The notes under the pieces are model-generated. The model was not told the DNA's origin, ran no database searches, and saw nothing but the letters and a program-made list of their open reading frames with translations. DNA of 64,000 nt, taken from assembly GCF_035594125.1 (NCBI RefSeq), contig NC_087191.1:5379467-5443466 (forward strand), given 5' to 3'. Below are positions 16,990 to 28,865 of this stretch, piece by piece; the stretch's first letter is position 1, and each line of letters begins with the position of its first letter. Position numbers and translations under genes: made by a program. Source of the stretch: Scylla paramamosain (lineage: Eukaryota > Arthropoda > Malacostraca > Decapoda > Portunidae).

Positions 16990-19900
16990 TGGAGGAGGCA
17001 GTAGACACCTGCCGAAACGATAATTACTCCCAGTGAGGTCTAAAGCACTGTTCAGGGGGTGCTGTGAACTTATCATTAAACCCAGCTGTGACCTCACTGA
17101 ACGTTTCCCTTTGTGTCTCACAACACAAGGGGGTAGTCACAGCCTGCCCTCTAAAGACAACTCTCTTCCTCCACACAAAACTACAAGCACCTAATAACAC
17201 ACACACCCTTCACTCAAAAAATTTTAAAATCATGGCGACTCCTACACCAGCCTCGGAGTCCCCATCTGGGGAGGGGACCATAAATGTCCCCAGGTCGGAC
17301 TGCCTTTCCGTCGACGACCCTAAGTGTCTTGACACCCCCCTCAACTTTTTCTTCATTAACTTCTGCAACATTCGCGGTCTAAGATCTAATTTCCAATCTG
17401 TAGAACACCACCTCTCCTCTTCTAAACCTCATCTTCTTTTCCTCACTGAAACTCAGGTGTCTGAGGCAACTGACAGTAGCCCCTTTTCTGTTCCCTCCTA
17501 CTTTCTCTATCCTCATTTTCGATCCAAAGCTGGATGCTGCGTTTATGTGCGCAATGACTTAACCTGCTCTCGTGCCCACGCTCTTGAATCTTCCGAGTTT
17601 TCCACCATCTGGCTACGACTACAGAGTCATTCTCATACTAAATTTATCTGTGCTGTATACCTCTCTCCTAACTCCTCTGACTATAAGAAATTCTTTGACT
17701 ACTTAACTTCCAAAGTGGAGCACATTCTGACCCTCTTCCCTTTTGCAGAGATCTCCATTCTTGGAGACTTCAATGTTCACCACCAGCTTTGGCTTTCCTC
17801 TCCCTTCACTGACCATCCTGGTGAACTAGCCTACAACTTTGCTATCCTCCATGACCTAGAGCAATTGGTGCAACACCCTACTCGTATTCCTGACCGTCTT
17901 GGAGATACGCCCAACATTCTTGACCTTTTCCTGACCTCTAATCCTTCTGCTTATGCTGTCACCCTTTCTTCTCCGTTGGGCTCCTCCGATCACAATCTCA
18001 TATCTTTATCTTGTCCTATCACTCCAATCCCTCCTCAGGATCCCCCTAAGCGAAGGTGCCTCTGGCGTTTTGCCTCTGCTAGTTGGGGGGACCTGAGGCG
18101 GTATTTTTCTGATTTTCCTTGGAATGACTACTGCTTCCGTGTCAGAGACCCGTCTTTGTGTGCTGAGCGCATAACAGAGGTGATAGTGTCTGGCATGGAG
18201 GCGTACATTCCTCACTCTTTTTCTCGTCCTAAACCTTCTAAACCTTGGTTTAACACAGCTTGTTCTCGTGCTATACATGATAGAGAGGTGGCCCACAAAA
18301 GGTACTTAAGCCTTCCTTCACCAGAATCTCATGCACTTTATATTTCTGCCCGGAACCATGCCAAGTCTGTTCTCCAACTAGCCAAAAACTCCTTCATTAA
18401 CAGAAAATGTCAAAACCTTTCAAGATCTAACTCCCCTCGTGATTTCTGGCATCTAGCCAAAAATATCTCCAATAACTTTGCTTCTTCTTCTTTCCCTCCT
18501 CTACTTCAACCAGATGGCACCACTGCTATCACATCTATTTCTAAAGCTGAACTCTTTGCTCAAACCTTTGCTAAAAACTCTACCTTGGACGATTCTGGGC
18601 TTGTTCCTCCCTCTCCTCCACCCTCTGACTACTTCATGCCTCGTATTAAAATTCTTCGTAATGATGTTTTCCATGCCCTCGCTGGCCTAAACCCTCAGAA
18701 GGCTTATGGACCTGATGGGGTCCCTCCTATTGTTCTCCGAAACTGTGCCTCCGTGCTTGCACCTTGCCTAGTCAAACTCTTTCAGCTGTCTGTCAACATC
18801 TACCTTTCCTTCTTGCTGGAAGTTTGCCTACATTAAACCTGTTCCTAAAAAGGGTGACCGCTCTAATCCCTCAAACTACCGTCCTATTGCTTTAATTTCC
18901 TGCTTATCTAAAGTTTTTGAATCTATCCTCAACAGGAAGATTCTTAAACATCTATCACTTCACAACCTTCTATCTGATCGCCAGTATGGGTTCCGTCAAG
19001 GCCGCTCTACTGGTGATCTTCTGGCTTTCCTTACTGAGTCTTGGTCATCCTCTTTTAGAGACTTTGGTGAAACTTTTGCTGTTGCCTTGGACATATCAAA
19101 AGCCTTTGATAGAGTCTGGCACAAAGCTTTGATTTCCAAACTACCCTCCTACGGTTTCTATCCTTCTCTCTGTAACTTCATCTCAAGTTTCCTTTCTGAC
19201 CGTTCTATTGCTGCTGTGGTAGACGGTCACTGTTCTTCTCCTAAATCTATTAACAGTGGTGTTCCTCAGGGTTCTGTCCTGTCACCCACTCTCTTCTTAT
19301 TATTCATTAATGATCTTCTAAACCAAACTTCTTGTCCTATCCACTCCTATGCTGATGATACCACCCTGCACTTTTCCACGTCTTTTCATAGACGTCCAAC
19401 CCTTCAGGAGGTAAACATATCACGCAGGGAAGCCACAGAACGCCTGACTTCTGATCTTTCTAAAATTTCTGATTGGGGCAGAGCAAACTTGGTATTGTTC
19501 AATGCCTCAAAAACTCAATTCCTCCATCTATCAACTCGACACAATCTTCCAGACAACTATCCCCTCTTCTTCAATGACACTCAACTATCCCCCTCTTCTA
19601 CACTGAACATCCTTGGTCTGTCCTTTACTTATAATCTGAACTGGAAACTTCACATCTCATCTCTAGCTAAAACAGCTTCTATGAAGTTAGGTGTTCTGAG
19701 ACGTCTCCGCCAGTTTTTCTCACCCCCCCAGCTGCTAACTCTGTACAAGGGCCTTATCCGTCCATGTATGGAGTATGCTTCACATGTCTGGGGGGGTTCC
19801 ACTCATACTGCTGTTCTAGACAGGGTGGAATCAAAAGCTTTTCGTCTCATCAACTCCTCTCCTCTAACTGACTGTCTTCAGCCTCTCTCTCACCGCCGCA

Positions 19901-20305
19901 ATGTTGCATCTCTAGCTGTCTTCTACCGCTATTTTCATGCTAACTGCTCTTCTGATCTTGCTAACTGCATGCCTCCCCTCCTTCCGCGGCCTCGCTGCAC
20001 AAGACTTTCATCTTTCTCTCACTCCTATTCTGTCCACCTCTCTAACGCAAGAGTTAACCAGTATTCTCAATCATTCATCCCTTTCTCTGGTAAACTCTGG
20101 AATTCTTTGCCTGCTTCTGTATTTCCACCTTCCTATGACTTGAATTCCTTCAAGAGGGAGGTTTCAAGACACTTATCCACCAATTTTTGACCACTGCTTT
20201 GACCCTTTTAGGGACTGGCATTTCAGTGGGCATTTTTTTTTTATTAGATTTTTGTTGCCCTTGGCCAGTATCCTTCCTACATAAAAAAAAAAAAAAAAAA
20301 AAAAA
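16988..20305 (+). mobile_element. Family A LINE reference copy A6, full length with one frameshift
   Basis: The complete architecture runs from a 5' end near TCTGGAGGAGGCAGTAGACACC, through a 5' UTR of about 245 bp, a 986-codon ORF (17232-20190) and a 3' UTR of about 90 bp ending CCTTGGCCAGTATCCTTCCTACAT, to a poly-A tail of about 24. The same 5' end occurs in copies with different flanks (58858 and 40985 on the minus strand, 61612 on the plus strand), so it is probably the true terminus. There is no upstream gag-like ORF1, unlike classical Jockey elements. No target-site duplication is resolvable, because (AT)n lies on the left and another family A tip on the right. Confidence 0.92.
17232..20190 (+). 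pseudogene. Family A endonuclease-reverse transcriptase polyprotein (single 2-nt deletion)
   Basis: ATG 17232 begins [15 protein letters not shown]. The APE endonuclease covers residues about 35-260: N46 in NIRGL, catalytic E73 in LTETQ, GDFN at 178-181, [10 protein letters not shown] at 231-240, and SDHN at 252-255. A linker follows to about residue 470. The RT has YGPDGVPP at about 492-499, NYRPIALISCLSKVFE, YGFRQGRSTGD, motif A LDISKAFDRVWH at about 618, [13 protein letters not shown], and catalytic YADD at about 706-709. A LINE C-terminal segment ([27 protein letters not shown]) ends the frame. A CT deletion in the LFQLCLS region (near 18787) shifts the frame at about residue 519; every other part is open. 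The enzyme would nick DNA and prime reverse transcription in the nucleus. The clade is probably Jockey; CR1 is the alternative. Confidence 0.88.
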
Positions 20306-21062
<757 letters not shown>

Positions 21063-23561
21063 TTTCTTTTTTTTTTTTTTTTTAATGTCGGAGGGACACT
21101 GGCCGAGGGCAAAAAAATCCAATAAAAATTTAAAAAAGCAAACTGAGAGTTCCAGGAAAGGGTCCAAAGCGGTGGACAAAAATTAAAGGATAAGTGTCTT
21201 GAAACCTCCCTCTTCAAGGAATTCAAGTCATAGGAGGGTGGACATACAGAAGCAGGCAGGGGGATAAGGGGAGGCATGCAGTTAGCAAGATCAGAAGAGC
21301 AGTTAGCATGAAAATAGCAGTAGAAAATAGCTAGAGATGCAACATTGCGGCGATGAGAGAGAGGCTGAAGACAGTCAGTTAGAGGAGAGGAGTTGATGAG
21401 ACGAAAAGCTTTTGATTCCACCCTGTCTAGAAGAGCGGTATGAGTGGAACCCCCCCAGACATGTGAAGCATACTACATACATGTACGGATAAGGCCCTTC
21501 TACAGAGTTAGCAGCTGGGGGTGAGGTGGGGTGAGAAAAACTGGCGGAGACGTCTCAGAACACCTAACTTCATAGAAGCTGTTTTAGCTAGAAATGAAAT
21601 GTGAAGTTTCCAGTTCAGATTATAAGTAAAGGGCAGAGCGAGGATGATTATAAGTACGAGTAAAGGGCAGAGCGAGGATGTTCAGTATAGAAATGGGGGG
21701 GACAGTCGAATCTCGTTGAAGAAGAGGGGATAGTTGGCTGGAAGCTTGTGTCGAGTTGATAGATGGAGGAATTGAGATTTGAGGCATTGAACAATACCAA
21801 TTCTGCTATGCCCCAATCAGAAGTTTTGGAAAGATCAGAGGTCAGGCGTTCCGCATCTTTCTTGCATGAAATGTTTACTTCCTGAAGGGTTGCACGTCTA
21901 TGAAAAGACGTGGAAAAGTGCAGGGTGGTATTATCAGCTTAGGAGTGGATAGGACGAGAAGTTTTGGTTTAGAAGGTTATTGATGAATAATAAGAAGAGA
22001 GTATGTGACAGGACAGGACCCTGAGGAACAGCACTGTTAATTGATGTAGAAGAACAGTGACTGTCTATCACAGCGGCAAAAGAGAGGTCAGAAAGGAAAC
22101 TTGAGATGAAATTACAGAGAGAAGGATGGAAGCCATAGGATAGTAGTTTAGAAACCAAAGCTTTATGCCAAACTCTATCAAAAGGTTTTGATATATCCAA
22201 GGCAACAGCAAAAGTTTCACCAAAGTCTCTAAAAGAGGATGGCCAAGACGCAGTAAGGATAGCCAGAAGATCACCAATAGAGCTGCCGTGACGGAACCCA
22301 TACTGGCGATCAGATAGAAGGTTGTGAAGTGATAGATGTTTAAGAGTCTTTTTGTTGAGGATAGATTAAAAAAAACTTTAGATAGGTAAGAAATTAAGGT
22401 AATAAGACGGTAGTTTGTAGAATTAGAACGGTCACCCATTTTAGGAACAGGTTGAATGTAGGGAAACTTCCAGGAAGAAGGAAAAGCCGATGTTGACAGA
22501 CAGAGTTGAAAGAGTTTGACTAGGCAAGGTGCAAGCACGGAGGAACAGTTCTGGAGAACAATAGAAGGGACCCCAATGCGGTCCATAAGCCTTCCTAAGT
22601 GTTAGGGCAGCTAGAGCATGGAAAACATCATTGTGAAGAATTTTAATAGGTAGCATGAAGTAGTCAGGGGGGGTGGAGGAGAGGGTGGAACAAGCCCTGA
22701 ATCGTCCAAGGTAGAATTTCTTAGGAAAGGTTTAAGCGAAGAGTTCAGCTTTAGAGATAGATGTGATAAATAAAAAAATATAAAGAATAAATAAATAAAA
22801 TAAAATAATTAAATAAAAAGAAATAAAGGAGAGAAAGGAAAAGAAGTAAAGTTATTTTTAGATATTTTTGTGTAGATGCCAGAAGTCACAAGGGGAGTTA
22901 GATTTTGAAAGATTTTGGCACTTTCTATAAATGAAGGAGTTTTTGGCTAGTTGGAGAATGGAGGTGACCCACAAAAGGTGCTTAAGCACCTTTTGTGGGT
23001 CACCTCTCTATCTTGCATAGCACGAGAACAAGCTGTATTAAACCAAGGTTTGGAAGATTTAGGTCGAGGAAAAGAGTGAGGAATGTACGCCTTCATACCA
23101 GACAGTATCACCTCTGTTATGCGCTCGGCACACAAAGATGGTTCTCTGACACGGAAGCAGTAATCATTCCAAGGAAAATTAGCAAAATATTTCCTCAGAT
23201 CTCCCCAACTAGCAGAGGCAAAACGTCAGACTCACCTTCGTTTAGGGGGATCCTGAGGAGGGATTGGAGCAATAGGACAAGATACAGATATAAGATTGTG
23301 ATCGGAGGAGCCCAACGGAGAAGGAAGGGTGACAGCATATTCAGAAGGATTAGAGGTTAGGAAAAGCTCAAGAATGTTGGGCGTACCTCCAAGACGGTCA
23401 GGAATACGAATAGGGTGTTGCACAAGTTGTTCTAGGTCGTAGAGGTTAGCAAAGTTGAAGGCTAGTTCACCAGGATGGTCAGTGAAGGGAGAGGAAAGGC
23501 AAAGTTGGTGGTGAACATTGAAGTCTCCAAGAATGGAGATCTCTGCAAAAGGGAAGATATG
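21063..23561 (-). mobile_element. Family A LINE copy A8, 5' truncated and rearranged
   Basis: Minus-strand copy whose poly-A (T run 21065-21083) and 3' UTR are intact. RT pieces include DISKPFDRVWHKALVSKL near 22190 and NYRLITLISYLSKV near 22400. The 5' side is truncated at the [13 protein letters not shown] region (about 23561). It contains an A-rich patch at about 22768-22860 and a fold-back at 22961-23006 that replaces part of the linker. Several stops; not functional. Confidence 0.88.
22961..23006. repeat. Perfect 46-bp palindrome inside family A copy A8
   Basis: A 23-bp arm (GAGGTGACCCACAAAAGGTGCTT) is followed with no spacer by its exact reverse complement. The right arm is normal family A linker; the left arm is an inverted copy that replaces about 80 bp of expected sequence. 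It reads as a local fold-back inversion. Confidence 0.95.
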
Positions 23562-23774
23562 CAAATGCATATATACACATACATAAATACATAAATACAT
23601 AAATACACAAATAAAATAAAAAAGTATTATCGTACAAGAAAAAAAAAAGATAGCAGACCTTGTTCTCCTACCATTTCTAACTAAAATACTTTAAAAAAAT
23701 AATAAAAAGTAAACAAAAATAAAGGAGGAGATACGAATTAAACAAAGGCAATTTAACATGGGATTAGTGACAAC
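23562..23774. other. A/T-rich low-complexity filler
   Basis: ACATAAATACATAAATAC-type repeats and A-rich DNA between two family A pieces; nothing coding. Confidence 0.5.
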
Positions 23775-24417
23775 CCACCCATAAGTAAAGGACAGACCGA
23801 GGATGTTAAGTGCAGACGAGGGGAAAAGTTGTTAGTCATTGAAAAAAGAGTGGATAGTTGTCTGGAAGTTTGTGTCGAGTTGATATGGAGGAATTGTGTT
23901 TTTCAGGCATCGATGAATACCAAGTTTGCTCTGCCCCAATCAGAAATTTTAAAGAAATTAGAAGTCACGCGTTCTATTGGTTCCCTGCGTGAACTGTTTA
24001 CTTCCTCAAGGGCTGGACGACCACGACGTGGAAACGTGCAGGATGGTATAACAGGCGTAAAAAGTGGGTGACACGACAGAACTCAGAGAAACACCACTGT
24101 TAATAGATTTAAGAGAATAGTGACCGTCTACCACAGCAGCAACAGAACAGTCAGAAGGGAAATTTGAGATGGAGTTACAGAGAGAAGGATAGAAGCCGTA
24201 GAAAGGTAGTTATGAAATCAAACCTTTGTGCCAGAGTCTGGCAAGTCTAAGGCAACAGCAAAATTTCACCAAAATCTCTAAAAGAAGATGACCAAGACTC
24301 AGTAAGGAAACCCAAAAGATTACTAGTAGAGAGGTCTTAATGGAATGCATACTGGCGATGAGATAGAAGGTTGTGAAGTAGTAGATGTTTAAGAATTTTC
24401 CTGTTGAGGATAGATAA
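23775..24417 (-). mobile_element. Family A LINE fragment A9, truncated at both ends
   Basis: Internal RT segment only, from the ILNRKI region (24410) to the SFTYGWVV-like region (23780), with no 3' UTR or poly-A. The left flank is low-complexity; the right flank is family F. Missing both termini, it cannot be a simple target-primed insertion. Confidence 0.85.
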
Positions 24418-25256
24418 CAACATCACAAATCATCGCCACACTAGGAGAAACAACGCCGTCCATAACAGGATGGAGGGAGGTCCCAGACAAGAGGTCCCAG
24501 ACAAGAGGACAAGAGGCTTGGCAATCTGACCAACGCGGCCATACAAGACCACCAAAACCGCCTCAACTGCTCCCAAGTCAACCTGATCCCAAAATGACAA
24601 AACACCAGGCCTCTACGTGCTATCTCCACCTGTGCTTCCATAACTGCAGATAGCACGTCAAAACGGAGCAACAAACTTTTGTCCTCCTCTCTCCGCCAGC
24701 TAAACAAATTATTGTTATCACCCACTGCAAACTCTGACTGACCCCTTACTTCCTCGCTATTCACTTCTGCCTTGGCAAGTAGTGAGGTAGAACATACACG
24801 AGGGACAGAGCCTCGTGTACAATGACAGCTGTAGCAGCAGCTGCCAGCACGGGTGGCTCAGTGAGTGGGTAAACACCCACCGTGTGTGGTCCCGGCAGGG
24901 GAGTAGTCCTCCTCCGGCACACTCTGCAGGTTAGGAAACTTTTACATCCCCAGTAGAATCAGGAGTCTTCCTATCCTCGGCAGTGACCCCTAACATACCG
25001 GCGCCCTCACCGTCCACTCCAGGTGACAATTCTCCTTGAGTGCCATCTCCGAGAGGTTCCGTAGGGTAAGGAAAATCATCAAACAAACAATCTAACCCCA
25101 TCTCTCCAACCTCACCCTCGGCAACACTCTCACCAAAGTCACGTGTCCTCTGTGGTGGCTCTGCGCTGTTGCAATCCTAGCACAAGCCCTAGCACACTGA
25201 CTCAAACATGAGTCCAACACTGACTCTCTCAGACCCTAACTAGCAGCGAGACAGAC

Positions 25257-25634
25257 TTATGGGCACTCTGCCTCCACTGCGTCATCAACATAAATTTGGC
25301 ACTCCTCTAGTGGTGGCTCTGCCTTATTGTAGTCGACCTCAGGAGTCTCAGAACCCGCAAGCACCCGATGCCGGGGTGCTCGCCTCATCTTAGGGCAAGT
25401 AACAGAACAAACAGACTCAGAAATCTCAGTAGCCTCCCCATCCGAGTCGGTGTCCGCTGGTGGGGGCTGTACACAAACTCTCCCACCTGTCAGGTCATTC
25501 CCTAAGAAAAATCGACCCCAGACACTAGCACGTCCTCTGCTAGTGCCACTCACGTCTCCGCGGTCACTAGCGGGAATGACAGCCTTATCTCCGCAGTAGC
25601 GAAGCTTTCCACGGCGCCAATTCCCCAGCACCAT
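25257..25634 (-). pseudogene. Family F protease C-terminus plus acidic linker (F1)
   Basis: 125 residues. FFLGNDLTGGRV resembles the I-L-L-G-N-D segment that closes retropepsin domains. It is followed by an acidic, proline-rich linker (TDSDGEATEISESV). The homologous stretch at 55813-56649 has GIDFLLGNGMAGGRV. The upstream part is frame-broken. Confidence 0.6.
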
Positions 25635-25839
25635 ACAAATTTATAAGAGACAACCCTCCTCACAGTTACGGTGACGTAAATAAAGATGAGGGTGCAGTAC
25701 TCTCTGCCTTTATACCCTCACGACCAGATACATACCGAACCTCATCACACTCCTGGTCCCGGCCCTGAGACACAATCAAAGCCATTGGCTTCTGGGAAGT
25801 CTTGGAAGCACCTTTGAGCCTTTTCTTCCCTCAACGGAA

Positions 25840-26700
25840 CTGCAGCCTATATGCCTCAGGCCGTAGATCGTAGGCTCTCAGGATGTCAACCTTGAACTCC
25901 TCATAATCTTTCAAGTCCTCCACCGACATCCTGTCATAGGCTTCAAGAGCCTTGCCCTTCAGCACATTGGCAACCAGGCCAACCCATCTCTCCTGAGGCC
26001 AATCAAATTCGCCTGCCTTTTTTTGTTAAACCTTCTGAACCATTCTCTCACTTTTTTCTCATCAACTCGGGTATCAACTTCAAACTTCTCACCATCTGGC
26101 TTTCTACTCTATCCTCCCTCACTCCTTCTCTCCCCAACCCATGAGGTAAATCAACTTCTATCCGCGCTTTCTCCAACTCAAACATCCGGTTCTTTTCAGC
26201 CTCTTTCCTCTCATACATCTTCGCCTTTTTCTCTGCTTCTAGTAACGTCATTTCCTTCTCCTTCTCGGATTCAAGGAACCTCATCTCATTCTCCTTTTCA
26301 GCTTCAAGTCTTCTGAGTTTTTAGCCTCCTCAGTCTTTAATCTCTTCTCCTCGGCTCCCAATTCAATCCTTCTTAACTCTCTCTCCTTCTCAGCCTCCAA
26401 TCTTTTAGCTTCTCTAGCCTCCTCCAGGTCCATTCTTCTCATTTCCAGTTTAAATCTCATTTCCGTAGACATGCCTTCTGTCTGGGAAAATCCCCCAACA
26501 CTGTGGCAGGGCTAACACGTGCATGGATGCTTTTTTTGGGACTATGTGTCCTCACACCAAATTGTGTCAGATCGACGCTGATACTCCCAACAGATGTAGG
26601 GGACTCCGGTAGCGAGTCACATCGGCTACTAGTCTTGCCTTCCGTGCCGTAAGCTGAGTGCAGGTAGATAAAAGACAACGACACAAATAACAAACAACTG
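25840..26700 (-). pseudogene. Family F gag: coiled coil plus SCAN-like capsid (F1)
   Basis: On the minus strand, after an N-terminal segment (SVDLTQFGVRTHSPKK), a long Glu/Lys/Arg-rich helix is split over two frames (MRFKLEMRRMDLEEAREAKR; EKEKEMTLLEAEKKAKMYER). Then comes a capsid-like helical domain: WPQERWVGLVANVLKGKALE, then SVEDLKDYEEFKVDILRAYD and RPEAYRLQFR. That last part resembles the SCAN domain, which in vertebrates was derived from a Gypsy gag. Gag would assemble the virus-like particle. Stops and frameshifts inactivate it. Confidence 0.68.
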
Positions 26701-26756
26701 TCTCTCCCACGTGGCTATGAAGCTTCCAGCAATCCTGGCGAGGTAACCAATTTCTG

Positions 26757-27320
26757 TTATGATCACAAATTCCACTTATGTGACTTAGCCTAATATTGGT
26801 TGGAAGGTCCTCTTTTGACTCTTGTACCCTATATAGAGATGGTCATAATACTAGATTACACTAATGAGGTTGCCAGCCTGTTTCTTCCTCCCACAGGCAA
26901 GAAAAATATTACAAAAACTGCGAAACCACTCCAACAGTTGGGAAGGAATCGATAAACACGTTCTATGGAAGAACAGATGCAACAAGTGACAAACACATAT
27001 AAAGGTTATAGTGTTCTACAAAATATCGCCCTCACGAACTAGAAGACAATATCCATCCACTTATGTATCTCCTCCTGTACAATATTATATCTATCTTCCC
27101 AGACAACAAGTTCTGACCCCTTTCCGGAACGACACAGCGGGGGGAAGAAATATGATTTACTGCAAAGCAGTGTACAATGATCCTTTATGTCTGAAGACTC
27201 TGAGAAAGCTCCCCAAATCGTAGCAGCTCTTAACAAAACACTCTATACACACACACAAAAAAAAAAAAAAGAAAATGCCCACAAAAACAACCAACAGGAG
27301 GGTAATTCACCTCAGTCACT
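26757..27320 (-). mobile_element. Family F LTR/leader-like sequence
   Basis: Read on the minus strand, this matches the plus-strand region 60240-60745: both have AAACAG-CTGG--ACCTCA, TTAGTGT, CTAGT-TTA-GACC, AGGACCTT and, further upstream, GAAT-ACCCTCCT. Both precede family F gag, as a 5' LTR would. LTR ends were not located, so the extent is approximate. Confidence 0.55.
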
Positions 27321-27948
27321 ATAACACCAAGTACTCGCCTCACAATGAGACGAGGAGTCACTTTGTTATAATATTATACAGAGTGCCTTGTAAGAAAAAG
27401 CACTCACAGGCAGGTTGATAGAGACACCTAACACTGCGCATATAATATGCAGGGGCATGCTGCATTAAGTTACTCAGGTACCCCTCAAAGCAACTGGTCC
27501 TTCTAGCTGTATCCCGCCCAATCTCCTCGGAAAACGCTATCTACCACGATATCGTTCAAACTACCGATTGTAACTGACGAGAGCGTGAGAACACGGCTTG
27601 GAGCTACATCACCAGGCCCCACGCCAGTGGGGATGGGGAGGAACGGGGAGACACTCCATCTCATCCGCTTGCCCCACACTTGCACTCATAGCAGGCTGCT
27701 AGCAGGTTTCATAAAACATTTTTCATTTCGAAAATTCTTGTGACTGGATAAAGGAGCCTGGAGGAATATTGATTATGCTATTGTCAAGAGCAACTCTTCT
27801 ACTATAAACTACGTGAGGCTTTACATGAGTGAACAAAAGGAAACTGCTGAAATTTAATAGGGAAGGAGACTGGGTGGAGGGTATTAAACTTTTAACATAA
27901 CTGCGAGAGCGGGACAAATGTTCAATGCACATCGGACATCCTCACTTC

Positions 27949-27949
<1 letters not shown>
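27321..27949. other. Unassigned sequence beyond the family F leader
   Basis: It may contain more of the family F LTR up to about 27700; no ORF or domain is recognised. Confidence 0.35.

Positions 27950-28041
<92 letters not shown>
27950..28041. repeat. (CT)n microsatellite
   Basis: About 46 perfect CT units; a decayed family A fragment starts about 65 bp downstream. Confidence 0.95.
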
Positions 28042-28043
<2 letters not shown>

Positions 28044-28104
28044 TCGTCTCTCATCTCATCATTCTGTTAACTCTTACTTCTTACTCCCCTGGTAATTGTG
28101 CCTT

Positions 28105-28290
28105 CATCAGGTCCATGAGTCTAGGGTTAAGGTCAGCGAGGGTCATGAAAAAATCTCTGTGAAGGATTTTAATGGGTAGCATGAAGTAGTCAGAGAAAGA
28201 TTTAGGATGGATGAACAAACCCTGAATCATCCAATGTAGGGTCTTTTAGCAAAGGCTTGAGTGAAGAGTTCAGCTTTAGATATAGACGAA
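28105..28290 (-). mobile_element. Family A LINE fragment A10, internal
   Basis: Minus-strand match to the linker/RT boundary (YFMLPIKIL and GLNP region), bounded by A-rich DNA at 28290. It lacks both family termini. Confidence 0.75.
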
Positions 28291-28539
28291 AAAAAAAAAA
28301 AATGGCATTACGAGGAGATGAACTGTGAAAATAAGAAAAAAAATAAAAATGTTTATAAGATGTTTTACTTATACTCGCTATTTTCAGTAGTTCATCATTG
28401 AATGCTGAAATATATTATCTAATTTAGTAGGAAAAATTCTTGTGAGCACGTTAGTGTGATCAGAATTTATAATAAATTTTCACCCACCTGAGAAAAAAAA
28501 TAATAAAACTACGCTAGATACATACAGTTTAATTAGTGT
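28291..28539. other. Unassigned AT-rich sequence
   Basis: No recognisable element between fragment A10 and repeat R2. Confidence 0.4.
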
Positions 28540-28740
28540 TTAATGATGGCCGAATCTGCTTCTTCTTCTTCTTCAAGCACTGTGCAGACAAGTGGTGGCC
28601 ACTTGTACAAAATATAATAATGAAGCCGCCAGAAGTCGTGCGTCCTTGCCCAAGGCTGCCAAGACGACGACTGCTGATGCACAATGCGACACTGATAATG
28701 AACATGATGGCGATAAAAATTTCAAGTGTGGTCGGTCGTG
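28540..28740 (+). repeat. Dispersed repeat R2, copy 1
   Basis: Similar to 30145-30300: both have CTTCTTC, AG-ACTGTG, GGTGGC(C/G)-rich, then CTTGCCC-A-GCTG-CA and CGACTGCTGATGC. There is no clear coding role. It may be an old SINE or a segmental duplication. Confidence 0.55.
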
Positions 28741-28865
28741 ACTGATTATGCACTGAAAGCCATACATAAGCAGGAAAGACTACATAGACAGTAGACACCA
28801 CAACTTGCAGAAGAATGACGGCAGAGAAGTTCCTAGGTCTTGAACTGACAGGAAGACAACCGAGA

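Larger units (their letters stand above)
24418..26770 (-). mobile_element. Family F LTR retroelement relic F1: leader, gag and protease-linked region
   Basis: Minus-strand order: leader after a candidate primer-binding region (TTGGTTACCTCGCC near 26750), N-terminus (EGKTSSRCDSLPESP), charged coiled coil, SCAN-like capsid (about 25840-26020), acidic region with FFLGNDLTGGRV (25257-25634), and further decayed sequence to 24418. The same order recurs at 55641-56940 (-) and 60807-61611 (+). The Gmr1/CsRN1-type Gypsy assignment rests on the SCAN-like capsid and a retropepsin tail. No RT or integrase of this family is visible. Confidence 0.7.

Noticed and set aside
18006..18296. Antisense ORF of about 96 codons ([20 protein letters not shown]) that recurs opposite several family A copies
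   Set aside because: It lies exactly antisense to the endonuclease/linker codons of family A and exists only because those copies are similar. No domain or upstream signal.
24830..24910. tRNA-like GGGTGGCTCAGTGAGTGGGT segment
   Set aside because: The same region is family F coding sequence in copy F3 (55850-55900), so it is element sequence rather than an RNA gene.
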